A DNA stretch of 5,660 nt from Gemmatimonadota bacterium. GTDB taxonomy: Bacteria; 4572-55; J002. Below are positions 1 to 5,660 of the stretch, one piece after another. The notes beneath the pieces were generated by a model. That model was not told the origin of the DNA. It worked only from the letters and a program-made list of their open reading frames with translations, and did no database searches. Where the stretch lies: assembly GCA_003697105.1 (NCBI GenBank), contig RFFQ01000084.1, positions 1-5,660 on the forward strand, read 5' to 3'. Position 1 is the first letter of the stretch. Each line of letters opens with the position of its first letter. The position numbers and the translations under genes were made by a program.

Positions 1-292
1 CAATGTAATTTCCCACTTGCCAGCACAAACTACCGCTGTGACTCAACACCCGAATCAGGTGATCGATTACCTTTTCCTGATCCTTTAAATACGTCTGAAT
101 GTTTCTCTGAGTTTCGTACTCTTTACCGATGTTGTACGGTGGTGAAGTGATGATTAATTGCACTCGGTTAGAAGGAATTGTCTTCACGAAATCCAACACA
201 TTTCCGTGATAAAGATTGATGGTTTCGCCCTCAGAAAATTGGGTGACCAGACCGACCTTTGGTGGATCAAAAATCAGTTGCTGGTGAGACAT
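1..292 (-). CDS. DNA methyltransferase, SPPY type (N4-cytosine or N6-adenine), N-terminal part
   Basis: This gene is cut by the left edge; 97 codons are visible. Residues 49-60 read TSPPYNIGKEYE. SPPY (50-53) is catalytic motif IV of amino-methyltransferases, which move a methyl group from S-adenosylmethionine to an exocyclic amine of cytosine or adenine. Motif IV so near the N-terminus fits the beta-class order, where the SAM-binding motif I comes later and would lie off the window. The segment ending WQVGNYI is also typical of this family. The start is ATG at 290-292, with an AGGAG ribosome binding site at 299-303, six bases upstream and inside the end of the preceding gene. One base separates it from that gene's TAA, so coupled translation is likely. 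Target specificity and any partner restriction enzyme cannot be seen. Family assignment is firm; adenine versus cytosine is not. Confidence 0.9.
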   Translation of the reverse strand, partial: MSHQQLIFDPPKVGLVTQFSEGETINLYHGNVLDFVKTIPSNRVQLIITSPPYNIGKEYETQRNIQTYLKDQEKVIDHLIRVLSHSGSLCWQVGNYI

Positions 293-293
293 G

Positions 294-1721
294 TTATTCT
301 CCTATCGATTCATTTTTGTAGATCATCAATAACCCATCCGATTCACAAACTACAATGAGTTCTAGGTCGCCGTCGTTATCCAAATCAGCGAGTTCTACAT
401 CGCGGGGGGCATCTGGGGTTTTAATGGTCTTCCATTCCCGAAAATACCGCCCGTTAAAGTTCAGCAGAATTTTCACCGAACCTTCGACATAATTAGCAAC
501 TACCAGGTCCATATCTGCATCGCCATCTACATCACCGGTTTTGATGGCGGTGGGCCAATTTCCACTGGGGTAATCCAATTCGGGGTAGAAGGACCCATCC
601 CCCCGGTTGATCAACACTGCGATAGAATCCCGCCCGGCATCTGCCGCGATCAAATCCAGAAAACCATCTTTATTCAAATCGGCGGAATGCAACGCTGTCG
701 GATAGCCTCCGAGTTCCACATCGATCTTATCTGCTAATTTGGCGTTGCCCTCATTCATAAACAGACTGACCGTATTGGTATAGCGATTTGCAACGGCGAC
801 ATCAAACCGCCCATCCACATTCCAATCCCCCGTCACCACGCTCGAAACCGAGTTTCCGGTGGTAAACGTGAGGGGGTCTAGCAGATTCCCATCACCGGTA
901 TTCAAAAAGAGTGAAATATTGTCATCTTCAAAGTTGGCTACAATGACTTCCAAAAAACCATCATTGTCCAGATCGACCGCATCCACGGCAATGGGTTGTG
1001 TCCCGCAAGGGCTACCCACCTCCTGCCCAAATTGACCGGTGCCATCGTTCAAAAACACGGTAATTTCATTGGTTTGGGCGCGGGGGATTAGCAAATCGAG
1101 GTCGCCATCCAGTTCAATGTCTGTCGCCAAAATGCTGGAAGGCTCACCCGCCGCGCGATACTCCATTTTGGTGAATTGGTAATCCCCGTGATTGATGAAT
1201 ACCGTGACGGAGTGCGAACCTTGATTGGCAATAGCTAAATCAAGGTCGCCATCGGCTTCGGCATCAAACGCCACAACCGCTTGGGGCCACCGCCCCACTT
1301 TCCGGGGATCCATCGACTCGAAATTGCCAAGTGAGGGGCGCGTTTCAATCTGAAATTGCCAGCCAAAATCATCTAAAAATGGTGTCCCATCTGCCGGAAT
1401 AATTTTGTGTGTGACAATCACGGTAACCCGTTCCCCGGGAAAAAATGCCCGGGAAGACCGAAATGTGACGGTATGCGTTGCCCGATCATACGAAAATTGC
1501 TCCGTATGTTGCCCAGATTGCGATCCCATGATACGAATCCCCGCTGGGCCAATTTCCCATAAGTTCAACGGATTGGAAAAACGCAACACGACCGGCGAGA
1601 TCCGTTTTACATCTTGGGCATTAATCGGGGGGGCTAACGCCGTGATACGAGTGCTATCCGCCGCTAGCGAGATTCCCCACGCCACAAACAGAAAAAAAAG
1701 AATGAGATACCGAATTTTCAT
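294..1721 (-). CDS. Exported FG-GAP/VCBS seven-repeat beta-propeller protein with N-terminal Ig-like domain
   Basis: The product is 475 residues. Residues 1-20 form a signal peptide (MKIR, a hydrophobic stretch, then SLA/AD), so it is exported. Residues about 23-127 resemble a bacterial Ig-like domain of the SbsA/Big_5 type: ISPVVLRFSNPLN near the start, PGERVTVIVT in the middle and WQFQIET at the end. Residues about 148-470 hold seven FG-GAP/VCBS repeats, each with a calcium-loop-like core such as DAEADGDLDLAIAN, DLDNDGFLEVIVAN or DLNKDGFLDLIAAD. Seven repeats predict a closed seven-bladed propeller. I chose the ATG at 1719-1721 because AGAGGAG (1729-1735) sits seven bases upstream and the signal peptide starts there; the frame is open 19 codons further to 1778 without such support. 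The role is unknown; such proteins are usually surface or extracellular binding proteins. No sorting domain is visible at its C-terminus. Confidence 0.9.
   Translation of the reverse strand: MKIRYLILFFLFVAWGISLAADSTRITALAPPINAQDVKRISPVVLRFSNPLNLWEIGPAGIRIMGSQSGQHTEQFSYDRATHTVTFRSSRAFFPGERVTVIVTHKIIPADGTPFLDDFGWQFQIETRPSLGNFESMDPRKVGRWPQAVVAFDAEADGDLDLAIANQGSHSVTVFINHGDYQFTKMEYRAAGEPSSILATDIELDGDLDLLIPRAQTNEITVFLNDGTGQFGQEVGSPCGTQPIAVDAVDLDNDGFLEVIVANFEDDNISLFLNTGDGNLLDPLTFTTGNSVSSVVTGDWNVDGRFDVAVANRYTNTVSLFMNEGNAKLADKIDVELGGYPTALHSADLNKDGFLDLIAADAGRDSIAVLINRGDGSFYPELDYPSGNWPTAIKTGDVDGDADMDLVVANYVEGSVKILLNFNGRYFREWKTIKTPDAPRDVELADLDNDGDLELIVVCESDGLLMIYKNESIGE
299..303 (-). promoter_or_regulatory. 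Ribosome binding site of the methyltransferase
   Basis: AGGAG on the minus strand lies six bases before the ATG at 292. It sits inside the last codons of the FG-GAP gene, so ribosomes finishing that gene would be positioned to reinitiate. Confidence 0.75.
312..1283 (-). repeat. Seven tandem FG-GAP/VCBS coding repeats
   Basis: The encoded repeats are about 45-50 residues each. Their cores lie near residues 152, 200, 249, 299, 348, 397 and 446 of the FG-GAP protein. Each carries a D-x-(N/D/E)-x-D-G-x-x-(D/E)-(L/V) signature followed by a short hydrophobic strand and often AN. The repeats are diverged, so this is a protein-level repeat and not a recent DNA duplication. Confidence 0.85.
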
Positions 1722-1728
1722 CAAGATT

Positions 1729-1735
1729 CTCCTCT
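1729..1735 (-). promoter_or_regulatory. Ribosome binding site that fixes the FG-GAP start
   Basis: AGAGGAG on the minus strand lies seven bases upstream of the ATG at 1721. The upstream in-frame alternative at 1778 has no comparable site, and its extra residues would precede the signal peptide. Confidence 0.75.
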
Positions 1736-1756
1736 GGAGGATGTTTCGTATTGCGC

Positions 1757-1785
1757 AAAGTATTGAACCGGCTGTCAAAAGTCAA
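1757..1785 (-). promoter_or_regulatory. Candidate sigma70-like promoter of the FG-GAP gene
   Basis: On the minus strand, TTGACT (1780-1785, 5 of 6 to the -35 consensus) is followed by a 17-base spacer and TACTTT (1757-1762, only 3 of 6 to the -10 consensus). It would give a leader of about 30 bases before the start codon at 1721. The weak -10 box makes this tentative. Confidence 0.35.
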
Positions 1786-1853
1786 TGATTTTGGTTTGTG
1801 GTGCTGAATTTTCGGCAAAACCACCTCAATTCAGGCTATAGTATATATTTTTG

Positions 1854-1882
1854 TTGCATTTAACACGGATTTATGGTATTAT
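1854..1882 (+). promoter_or_regulatory. Candidate promoter of the PP2C-like/PQQ propeller gene
   Basis: TTGCAT (1854-1859) is followed by a 17-base spacer and TATTAT (1877-1882, 5 of 6 to the -10 consensus), in an AT-rich stretch of the divergent intergenic region. The start codon at 1956 would lie about 65 bases from the transcription start. The -35 box matches only its TTG. Confidence 0.4.
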
Positions 1883-1955
1883 AAGCAATGACTTAAAGTA
1901 AATTATTAAGTCTATCCTTGGTGAGAAATCTTATTTGAACAAGAGGCGCCCAATC

Positions 1956-3989
1956 ATGCAACCTATTCACGTGTACAAATACGTCCAATCAGATTCACGA
2001 AACGGCATCTTATTTTGCCACACAGACCCGGGAGAGCGTAACGATAGCCAATCCACGGTGGTCCTGGTGAAAAGCAAAAATACAGATCGCGTGCATCAAA
2101 TTGCGGCGATCATCGCGTACCGCACCTTTTTGCAGGAATATTATTCCATGCAAGTAATTCGTACCGGTAAATCACGCATAGATGCGGCGCTCCGGGCGAT
2201 CAACACTGCCTTGCACCGATTTTATACGATCAACAAAATTAAAGAGCCTGCCGATATTCACCTCTGCGCCATCACGCATGACCGCAATCGTGTTGCCACC
2301 TTCAGTAATAACGGGTTTATGGTGGGTACCCTACGGCATCAAATATTTCAGCGAGTGCCTACCACCCCTCACACCGTGATGCCGCGCTTTGGGGAGTCCC
2401 GCGATGAGATATTTGAAAGTGCAGTGACCCCGCTTCGTAATGGCGATCTGATTTTTGTCGCCTCTCATAAACAACTGGAAGATATACTCCGGGAAAAAAT
2501 TCAACAGGATACCGGAAAAGACCCAATTGGTGCGATTTTCAACGGGCTGGATCCGAAAATCGATGAGCTAAATGCCGATCAAAATCTCGCTTTGGTGGCG
2601 TTAAAAGTGACGGAAACCGTCACTAAAGTGGCTCCCCCATTCGTGACGGCGTCAATACCGGTCCAAAAACATTCCCCTTTCAAAAAGCATAAACCGGCTA
2701 AGCGACGAACCCTCCAGTTACCGAAATTTTCATTGCCCCGTATCCCTTTGCCGGAACGCCCCCAATGGACGATACCGGAGGCATTCCGTCCCCAGATACA
2801 ACAGTGGGGGATAATTGGTATGAGTGCCATGATCATACTTTTAGTTGCGGTTATGGCAATCCGCACAGCGGCAGAACGAACAACAGGGGACCCAACCCAA
2901 ATTGCCGGACTTTCCACGAGCCCGCCCGCATCCTTTTTAGATACACCTGTGTCTCGATCTGACCCACCTCCAGCCCAACACTCCGAACCTGCTGTAACCG
3001 TACCGGCTTATAATCCGGGTGAAGAAATATGGGTATATGGGGCACCGAAATCCGTTTCTTCCTCACCCATTGTGCGCCATGGCAATGTGTATGTGGGTTG
3101 TAAAGATAATTATTTGTATGCCCTGGACTATCACACCGGAGAAATCAAGTGGCGGGTGAAAACTGGTGGAGGCATCGGTTCCTCACCGGCAGTTTCGGGA
3201 GACCGGGTGTATGTGGGGTCTTACGATGGGTATCTTTATTGCGTTCAAGCCGTTCGTGGGGATGTCCTTTGGAAGTTCCGTACCCAAGAAAAGATTGTCT
3301 CTTCACCGGTGGTTCATCAGGGTTTAGTCTATATCGGATCATTTGATAACACTCTTTATGCGATTCGTGAAAGAGACGGACAACAACAGTGGAAGTTTTC
3401 TACCAAAGGGGATATCTGGGCAACCCCGGTTGTGGATGCAGAAAAGGTCTATCTTGCCTCTTTTGATGGCTTTGTGTATGCCCTCAATCGGGAGGATGGT
3501 CAGTTAGAATGGAAATATCAAGTCGGGGACGAAATTTATTCTTCCCCCGAAATTGTGGGACAACTTCTATTTTTGGGGTCGCGTAACCACTATTTGTATG
3601 CCTTGAGCACCATTGACGGGAAAGAAATGTGGAAATTCAAGACCAAAGGTAAGATTTATGCCTCGCCCAAAGTGTGGAATGGCATGGTGTATGTGGGTAG
3701 TAACGCGGGTATTTTCTATGCCGTGGAAGCTGTTAGCGGCGCGGAACAGTGGCAATTTAGTCTAGGTCGGGAAGTCCCGATCCGGAGTCGAGCCACCATT
3801 GAGGGAGGTGTGGTTTATTTTACAGCATACGATCATTATCTGTATGCCGTGGATGCTTATTCGGGGAATCTACTCTGGAAATATCAAGCGGATAGCGAGA
3901 TTTATTCCTCGCCAGCGATTGCCGGAAACCGATTGTACTTCGGGTCTTTAAACGGCACGTTGTATGCTCTCAATGCGGCAACCCCTTAA
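1956..3989 (+). CDS. Degenerate PP2C-like domain, one transmembrane helix and PQQ-type eight-bladed propeller
   Basis: The product is 677 residues. Residues about 10-225 look like a PP2C (PPM) phosphatase fold: a helical stretch (DAALRAINTALHRFY, 76-90), a GD-like step (PLRNGDLIFVAS, 159-170) and a closing strand (DQNLALVALKV, 208-218). The usual metal-binding aspartates are missing; S-D-G is S-H-K here, so catalysis is doubtful. A basic, proline-rich linker (243-282) precedes a transmembrane helix at about 284-303; by the positive-inside rule the N-terminus is cytosolic. Residues 355-677 carry seven full PQQ/BamB-like repeats (Y-V/I-G-S-x-D-x-x-L-Y-A-x, then G-x-x-x-W-K) plus half repeats at each end that close an eight-bladed propeller, predicted to be outside the inner membrane. 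ATG at 1956 has AGAGG nine bases upstream; TTG at 1935 would add seven residues. It may be a signalling or scaffold protein. Binding of PQQ itself is not implied. Confidence 0.85.
   Translation: MQPIHVYKYVQSDSRNGILFCHTDPGERNDSQSTVVLVKSKNTDRVHQIAAIIAYRTFLQEYYSMQVIRTGKSRIDAALRAINTALHRFYTINKIKEPADIHLCAITHDRNRVATFSNNGFMVGTLRHQIFQRVPTTPHTVMPRFGESRDEIFESAVTPLRNGDLIFVASHKQLEDILREKIQQDTGKDPIGAIFNGLDPKIDELNADQNLALVALKVTETVTKVAPPFVTASIPVQKHSPFKKHKPAKRRTLQLPKFSLPRIPLPERPQWTIPEAFRPQIQQWGIIGMSAMIILLVAVMAIRTAAERTTGDPTQIAGLSTSPPASFLDTPVSRSDPPPAQHSEPAVTVPAYNPGEEIWVYGAPKSVSSSPIVRHGNVYVGCKDNYLYALDYHTGEIKWRVKTGGGIGSSPAVSGDRVYVGSYDGYLYCVQAVRGDVLWKFRTQEKIVSSPVVHQGLVYIGSFDNTLYAIRERDGQQQWKFSTKGDIWATPVVDAEKVYLASFDGFVYALNREDGQLEWKYQVGDEIYSSPEIVGQLLFLGSRNHYLYALSTIDGKEMWKFKTKGKIYASPKVWNGMVYVGSNAGIFYAVEAVSGAEQWQFSLGREVPIRSRATIEGGVVYFTAYDHYLYAVDAYSGNLLWKYQADSEIYSSPAIAGNRLYFGSLNGTLYALNAATP
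3021..3986 (+). repeat. PQQ-type propeller repeats, about 40 codons each
   Basis: The repeat cores begin near residues 378, 418, 458, 498, 538, 578 and 620, with a final half repeat near 660. The unit is a strand Y-V-G-S, then D-x-x-L-Y-A, then G-x-x-x-W-K-(F/Y), then SSP. DNA similarity persists between units, for example recurring TTTGTATGCC-like strings before each A-(L/V) pair. The opening EEIWVYG and closing LYALNAATP supply the two halves of the last blade. Confidence 0.85.
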
Positions 3990-4024
3990 AAATTTATGGC
4001 CTCATTCATAAGGCACCTCCGACG

Positions 4025-4066
4025 AAACGCCGAGTCCTGAAGTAGAGTGCAGGGCTTGGCGTTTTT
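4025..4066 (+). terminator. Rho-independent terminator of the PQQ propeller gene
   Basis: The stem AACGCCGAGTCCT (4026-4038) pairs along 13 positions, two of them G-U, with AGGGCTTGGCGTT (4051-4063). The loop is 12 bases, and a T run (4062-4066) follows. It lies 36 bases after the stop codon at 3989. Confidence 0.85.
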
Positions 4067-4111
4067 CGGTTTAAAATGGCAAGATGCGATATATCCCAAG
4101 ATACCATCCAT

Positions 4112-4146
4112 AAAAAACCCGCTTTATCCCAACGGATAAAGCGGGT
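4112..4146 (-). terminator. Rho-independent terminator of the DUF1573 gene
   Basis: A perfect 13-base-pair stem (4117-4129 with 4134-4146) has a four-base loop. On the minus strand it is followed by a T run (plus-strand A run 4112-4117). It lies about 100 bases after the stop codon of the minus-strand gene. The 4147-4249 stretch between them shows no gene; it is the 3' untranslated region of that transcript. Confidence 0.9.
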
Positions 4147-4249
4147 AAATTCATCATCACACTATCGATTACGGTTCTGTCGGGACCTAGGTACTTCTCC
4201 CAGACCCAGACTTCAGATACATCCTTACTGCAAACTTGACAAACTATAT

Positions 4250-5005
4250 TTACTTTTGAGTGTTTTGACCCGTAGGAGTTACTTCCTCCACCCGACCATA
4301 GGTACGGACTTGCACCGATTTTTGCGAACCATCTTTATTTTTGAGATTCGTGATCGGAATGTTGATAAAACCACTCAAAATCCGGCGATCCATGTTTTTA
4401 GGGTGAAATGTTCCCGTTATTTTCATGCTTTCACCGGGTTTCAGTTCGGTTTTTTCGATCACTACTTTCAGATCGGCACTGGGGGAAACCGGCTCTCCCA
4501 ACTGAATCGTCTTTTGGGTGCGGTTTGTCAACGTAACTTCTGCCGTTGCTTCCGTCCCAACTTTTACCAATTGAAAGTTTAAATACGAAGGACTCACATC
4601 ATACGGAACAATGACCGTCCCTTCCATCGCAAATTGAAACGACGGATTGTCCGGATCGTTCGTCGTAACCGTAATCGATTTTCGTTGATGGTTTTTCTTA
4701 TGAGCTGTTTTGAAGGTTGCCGTAATTTCTCCAACCCCACCGGGGTGGATTTTGTCAGCCGAAGCCAACGCTGCGGTACACCCTCAGCTGCCTTTGACGT
4801 TGAAGATCTCTAACGTATCGTCACCGGTGTTTTTGAAGCGAAAAATATGCGTGACATTTTCGCCTTCCATCACCTCACCGAACTTATAGGTGACATCACC
4901 TACCGGTTCGAATTTAGGAGCGGCAACACCGACAGAGACGACCGCAAAGACCAGCACTAAGCAGAGCAAGCCGGTAATCCCAGCGCGAGCGATGCTGTGC
5001 TTCAT
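4250..5005 (-). CDS. Candidate exported DUF1573 selenoprotein with in-frame UGA (Sec74)
   Basis: Read through one UGA (4784-4786), the product is 251 residues. Residues 1-28 are a signal peptide. Residues about 33-133 match the DUF1573 Ig-like fold: FGEVMEGENVTHIFRFKNTGDDTLEI, in pieces 42-66, then KGS-U-GCTAA (71-79), then IHPGGVGEITATFKT and ITVTTNDPDNP. Residues about 136-240 form a second beta-sandwich of similar kind. In DUF1573 proteins the central motif is usually S-C-G-C-T; here the first Cys codon is UGA, giving Sec-Gly-Cys. There is no frame change and no other stop. ATG at 5003-5005 is chosen because GAGGAG (5015-5020) is nine bases upstream; the ATG at 5014 abuts that site. A UxC pair in an exported protein would suit a thiol redox role, but that is inference. 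The alternative is a pseudogene by TGY to TGA mutation. Confidence 0.75.
4743..4786 (-). promoter_or_regulatory. SECIS-like stem-loop directly after the UGA
   Basis: Counting U of UGA as 1, GGGUG (4-8) can pair with CACCC (40-44) to form a lower stem. GUUGGC (18-23) can pair with GCUGAC (28-33) around UUCG. If the inner pairs open, the apical loop is eight bases and begins with G, 18 bases after the UGA. That fits the general bacterial SECIS layout (loop about 16-37 bases from UGA with an early G). A CCCC-GGU-GGGG hairpin further down competes with the lower stem. Folded by eye only. Confidence 0.5.
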
Positions 5006-5014
5006 GATAAACAT

Positions 5015-5020
5015 CTCCTC
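5015..5020 (-). promoter_or_regulatory. Ribosome binding site that decides the DUF1573 start
   Basis: GAGGAG on the minus strand directly abuts the ATG at 5014, which is too close to serve it. It is nine bases from the ATG at 5005, where the signal peptide begins. Confidence 0.7.
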
Positions 5021-5068
5021 AGTTGAAAATGAAAAAAATTAGTGAATTAAAACAATGATGCATCGGGG

Positions 5069-5097
5069 AAAATAATACGTCCCCCCCTTAGATGCAA
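5069..5097 (-). promoter_or_regulatory. Candidate promoter of the DUF1573 gene with a G7 tract in the spacer
   Basis: On the minus strand, TTGCAT (5092-5097) is followed by a 17-base spacer and TATTTT (5069-5074). The spacer contains seven consecutive G (5081-5087). TATTAT at 5072-5077 overlaps it but would give a 14-base spacer. No clear terminator separates this from the upstream gene ending at 5183, so read-through is also possible. Confidence 0.35.
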
Positions 5098-5182
5098 GTG
5101 TTAATATAGACGAAAGTTACCTGCCCAGCTTGCACCGCAAAGATAATAATACGATCAAGAAAGAGTAACGTTTGTGTCCCCT

Positions 5183-5660
5183 TTACCGGAGTAACACCAT
5201 TGATTTCATCTGGATTGTCTGCTCCGTTTGCAATTGAGACACATATACCCCCGATGGGACTGCCATACCCTGCGCATCGTTGCCGTTCCACTCCACCGTG
5301 TGATACCCGGCTGGGGTGGATTCTTGAATCAGCGTTGTGACCAAGCGCCCGTCAATGGTGTAAATCGAAAGATTCACGTTCGCCTCGTGGGGTAAGTCAA
5401 AGCGGATGGTGGTTTTGGGGTTAAATGGGTTCGGATATGCCGCATAGAGTGTGATCTGTTGCGGCACGGCGACCGTCTCCTGAATCCACTTGACCGGCTG
5501 TTCGTTGATCTGCCCGGAGCGGATCGCCAGATTGGCGAGATTCCCCAAACGGAGCAAATCGGGGGTGGTTAGGGGTGTCACACCGAAGGCACCGACCCGC
5601 CACTGATTTTCGACCCGATTGATTGCCAGTTGCCAATTTGCCGGCACACTGGGGGCGAGG
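5183..5660 (-). CDS. C-terminal end of a secreted protein with FlgD-like/type IX-style sorting domain
   Basis: The frame is open to the right edge, so the N-terminus is outside the window; 158 codons are visible, ending in TAA at 5183-5185. The last 80 or so residues begin with AAYPNPFNPKTTIRFDLP. They continue with NLSIYTIDGRLVTTL, then AGYHTVEWNGNDAQG, PSGVYVSQLQ and a final MKSMVLLR. This is the classic FlgD-Ig-like C-terminal domain, often annotated as a Por/type IX secretion sorting signal in Bacteroidota and related phyla. The preceding stretch (NWQLAINRVENQWRVGAFG, then LLRLGNLANLAIRSG) resembles the end of a cohesin-like beta-sandwich, which is tentative. The protein is expected to be secreted or surface-bound; its main function lies off the window. 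The gap to the next gene (5006-5182) holds only that gene's signals. Confidence 0.88.
   Translation of the reverse strand, partial: LAPSVPANWQLAINRVENQWRVGAFGVTPLTTPDLLRLGNLANLAIRSGQINEQPVKWIQETVAVPQQITLYAAYPNPFNPKTTIRFDLPHEANVNLSIYTIDGRLVTTLIQESTPAGYHTVEWNGNDAQGMAVPSGVYVSQLQTEQTIQMKSMVLLR

Noticed and set aside
1405-1788. Plus-strand ORF antisense to the FG-GAP gene
   Set aside because: It is Cys/Arg-rich and lies opposite a well-supported domain-bearing gene and its promoter; a shadow frame.
1935-1955. TTG start for the PP2C-like/PQQ gene
   Set aside because: ATG at 1956 is a stronger start codon with AGAGG nine bases upstream; TTG remains possible because GGTGAG lies near it.
2579-2917. 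Minus-strand ORF within the propeller gene
   Set aside because: It lies wholly opposite the linker and membrane segment of a clear gene and shows no domain or ribosome binding site.
4185-4192. Palindrome ACCTAGGT in the 3' untranslated region of the DUF1573 gene
   Set aside because: Eight bases is expected by chance and nothing nearby suggests a binding site.
4076-4582. Plus-strand ORF of 168 codons antisense to the DUF1573 gene
   Set aside because: It starts beside the terminator, overlaps the opposite terminator and a conserved gene, and its translation has no recognisable domain.
4250-4768. Downstream part of the DUF1573 gene as an independent gene starting at 4768
   Set aside because: The start would be TTG in the middle of a conserved domain, with no ribosome binding site and no signal peptide; the reading frame is continuous with the upstream part.
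4784-5014. A short 76-residue exported protein ending at the TGA
   Set aside because: It would end one residue before the conserved G-C-T of a DUF1573 domain whose remainder follows in the same frame, so termination there would leave a half-domain.
5088-5291. Minus-strand ORF overlapping the end of the sorting-domain gene
   Set aside because: It is out of frame with a conserved C-terminal domain and its sequence is not domain-like.

Overview
The window (5660 bases, roughly half GC) carries five protein-coding genes and no RNA genes, insertion sequences or CRISPR arrays. Nearly all the products are exported. They include a protein with a C-terminal FlgD-like/type IX-style sorting domain, an FG-GAP/VCBS propeller protein, a two-domain DUF1573 protein, and a membrane-anchored PQQ-repeat propeller. 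This mixture suggests a Gram-negative, FCB-like or candidate-phylum bacterium (Calditrichota/KSB1-like). That is inference from gene content only; there is no marker gene here.

Layout from left to right. On the minus strand, positions 1-292 hold the N-terminal 97 codons of a SPPY-type DNA methyltransferase. It starts one base after the stop codon of the secreted FG-GAP protein gene at 294-1721 (minus). A divergent intergenic region (1722-1955) holds candidate promoters in both directions. The plus-strand gene at 1956-3989 encodes a degenerate PP2C-like cytosolic domain, one transmembrane helix and an eight-bladed PQQ-type propeller. Between 3990 and 4249 lie two back-to-back terminators, one for each converging gene. 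The minus-strand gene at 4250-5005 encodes an exported DUF1573 protein. At the right edge (5183-5660, minus) is the C-terminal end of a secreted protein with a sorting domain.

The standout is the DUF1573 gene. A naive reading splits it into two ORFs separated by one UGA. The frame, however, is continuous through that codon. The UGA falls exactly where DUF1573 proteins carry the first cysteine of their conserved S-C-G-C-T motif, so the product would read S-U-G-C-T. A stem-loop directly downstream of the UGA resembles a bacterial SECIS element. I interpret the gene as a candidate exported selenoprotein with a Sec-Gly-Cys motif. A point nonsense mutation cannot be excluded from one sequence.

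The second notable object is the PP2C-like/transmembrane/PQQ-propeller fusion. It would connect a probably non-catalytic cytosolic phosphatase fold to a periplasmic propeller. No evidence in the window ties the five genes into one pathway. The FG-GAP gene and the methyltransferase are the only pair that look co-transcribed and translationally coupled.
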